Below, in pieces: positions 5,259 through 5,700 of a DNA stretch of 5,700 bases (positions within the stretch are counted from its first letter, which is position 1; each line of letters begins with the position of its first letter). Under the pieces are notes generated by a model. It saw nothing but the letters and a program-made list of their open reading frames with translations. It was not told the origin of the DNA and did not search any database. Source of the DNA: Faecalimonas sp. (lineage in GTDB: Bacteria > Bacillota_A > Clostridia > Lachnospirales > Lachnospiraceae). Location of the stretch: positions 1 to 5,700 of the forward strand of contig JAPFCT010000305.1 in assembly GCA_026169575.1 (NCBI GenBank), given 5' to 3'. A program made the position numbers and the translations under genes.

Positions 5259-5277
5259 TTCCATTTCATGGTATAAT
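5259..5277 (+). promoter_or_regulatory. Extended -10 promoter of the GNAT gene with overlapping TTCCA-N5-TGG repeat
   Basis: TGG-TATAAT (5269-5277) is a perfect extended -10 element with no clear -35. TTCCA (5259-5263) and TGGTA (5269-5273) form an inverted repeat with the same 5-bp gap as the 4706-4720 palindrome, overlapping the -10. A start near 5284 leaves a leader of about 30 nt with AAAGGAG at 5298-5304. Confidence 0.65.
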
Positions 5278-5314
5278 CTGCTATATGTGATATGGATAAA
5301 GGAGACAAGTTTCA

Positions 5315-5700
5315 ATGGATGATTTAAGAATTTTACCTGTGACAAATGAAGAACTTATTTTAAATGTGGCGACAATGGCAGAAGAGATCTGGCATGAGTA
5401 TTTTCCATCTCTGATCAGTGAGGAACAGATTGACTATATGCTTGAGAAATTCCTTTCTTTTGATGCTCTTCTTGAGCAGATCCAGAATGGATATGAATAT
5501 TTTCTGCTGATCCACGATTATACATTCGCCGGTTTTGCCGGAGTACATGAAGAAAACGGAAGTCTTTTCCTCAGCAAGCTTTATATCCACAAAGATTTCC
5601 GCGGAAATGGCATCAGTTCCAAAGTCATGGAAAATCTGATCGAGCTTTGCAAAGTCCGCTCGCTTGATAAGATCTGGCTGACCTGCAACCGCGGCAATGA
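5315..5700 (+). CDS. GNAT-family N-acetyltransferase, N-terminal part (runs off right edge)
   Basis: The first 128 codons are present and stay open to the window edge. The protein begins MDDLRILPVTNEELI, continues with a helical region (EIWHEYFPSLISEEQIDYMLEKF, 24-46) and then the acetyl-CoA binding motif A. That motif comprises strand LFLSKLYI (84-91), then KDFRGNGISSKVMENL (93-108) with the (Q/R)-x-x-G-x-G/A loop at R96-G-N-G-I-S. The following strand KIWLTCNRGN (119-128) is the usual place where N-x-x-A-x-x-x-Y would follow beyond the edge. GNAT enzymes move an acetyl group from acetyl-CoA to amines; the substrate here cannot be predicted. Start choice: AAAGGAG (5298-5304) lies 10 nt before ATG 5315. 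It follows the XRE gene in the same direction and has its own promoter. Confidence 0.9.
   Translation, partial: MDDLRILPVTNEELILNVATMAEEIWHEYFPSLISEEQIDYMLEKFLSFDALLEQIQNGYEYFLLIHDYTFAGFAGVHEENGSLFLSKLYIHKDFRGNGISSKVMENLIELCKVRSLDKIWLTCNRGN

Overview
The window looks like chromosomal DNA of a gut-type Clostridia bacterium, most likely Lachnospiraceae (Blautia/Dorea/Coprococcus-like). The evidence is moderate GC content, strong AGGAGG-type ribosome binding sites 8-11 nt before each start, sigma-A style promoters, and proteins whose closest remembered relatives are from that family. The genus is inference. No RNA gene, CRISPR array, insertion sequence or phage gene is visible.

Layout. On the minus strand, the first 38 codons of an M18-family aminopeptidase gene run off the left edge. 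A 236-nt divergent intergenic region (117-352) carries a near-consensus minus-strand promoter and an extended -10 plus-strand promoter, each followed by a leader hairpin. On the plus strand come a MATE-family efflux transporter (353-1708), a conserved protein of unknown function (1788-2288, probably DUF5721), and htpG encoding the bacterial Hsp90 chaperone (2503-4593). A strong terminator (4650-4693) follows htpG. Next are a small XRE-type helix-turn-helix regulator (4912-5232) and the first 128 codons of a GNAT N-acetyltransferase that runs off the right edge (5315-5700).

Regulation is the most informative part. htpG is preceded by a perfect CIRCE operator (2368-2394), which predicts control by the HrcA heat-shock repressor, and by a TTGACA-N17-TAATAT promoter surrounded by three TTCCCG/CGGGAA half-sites. 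Downstream, the candidate promoters of the XRE gene and the GNAT gene share a TTCCA...TTTC...ATGG...TATAAT architecture, and a 25-bp tandem array of TTCCA/TGGAA half-sites on a 10-bp period lies upstream of the XRE gene. This suggests a small regulon of regulator plus acetyltransferase, which is inference.

The HtpG protein is unusual: 696 residues against about 625 in E. coli or B. subtilis. The extra length lies largely in two acidic, low-complexity segments (about 221-254 and 461-494), and its ATPase signatures resemble the Bacteroidota-type HtpG. No complete novel multi-gene system is evident. The points worth attention are the htpG control region, the HtpG insertions, and the shared operator-like motif at the XRE/GNAT promoters.
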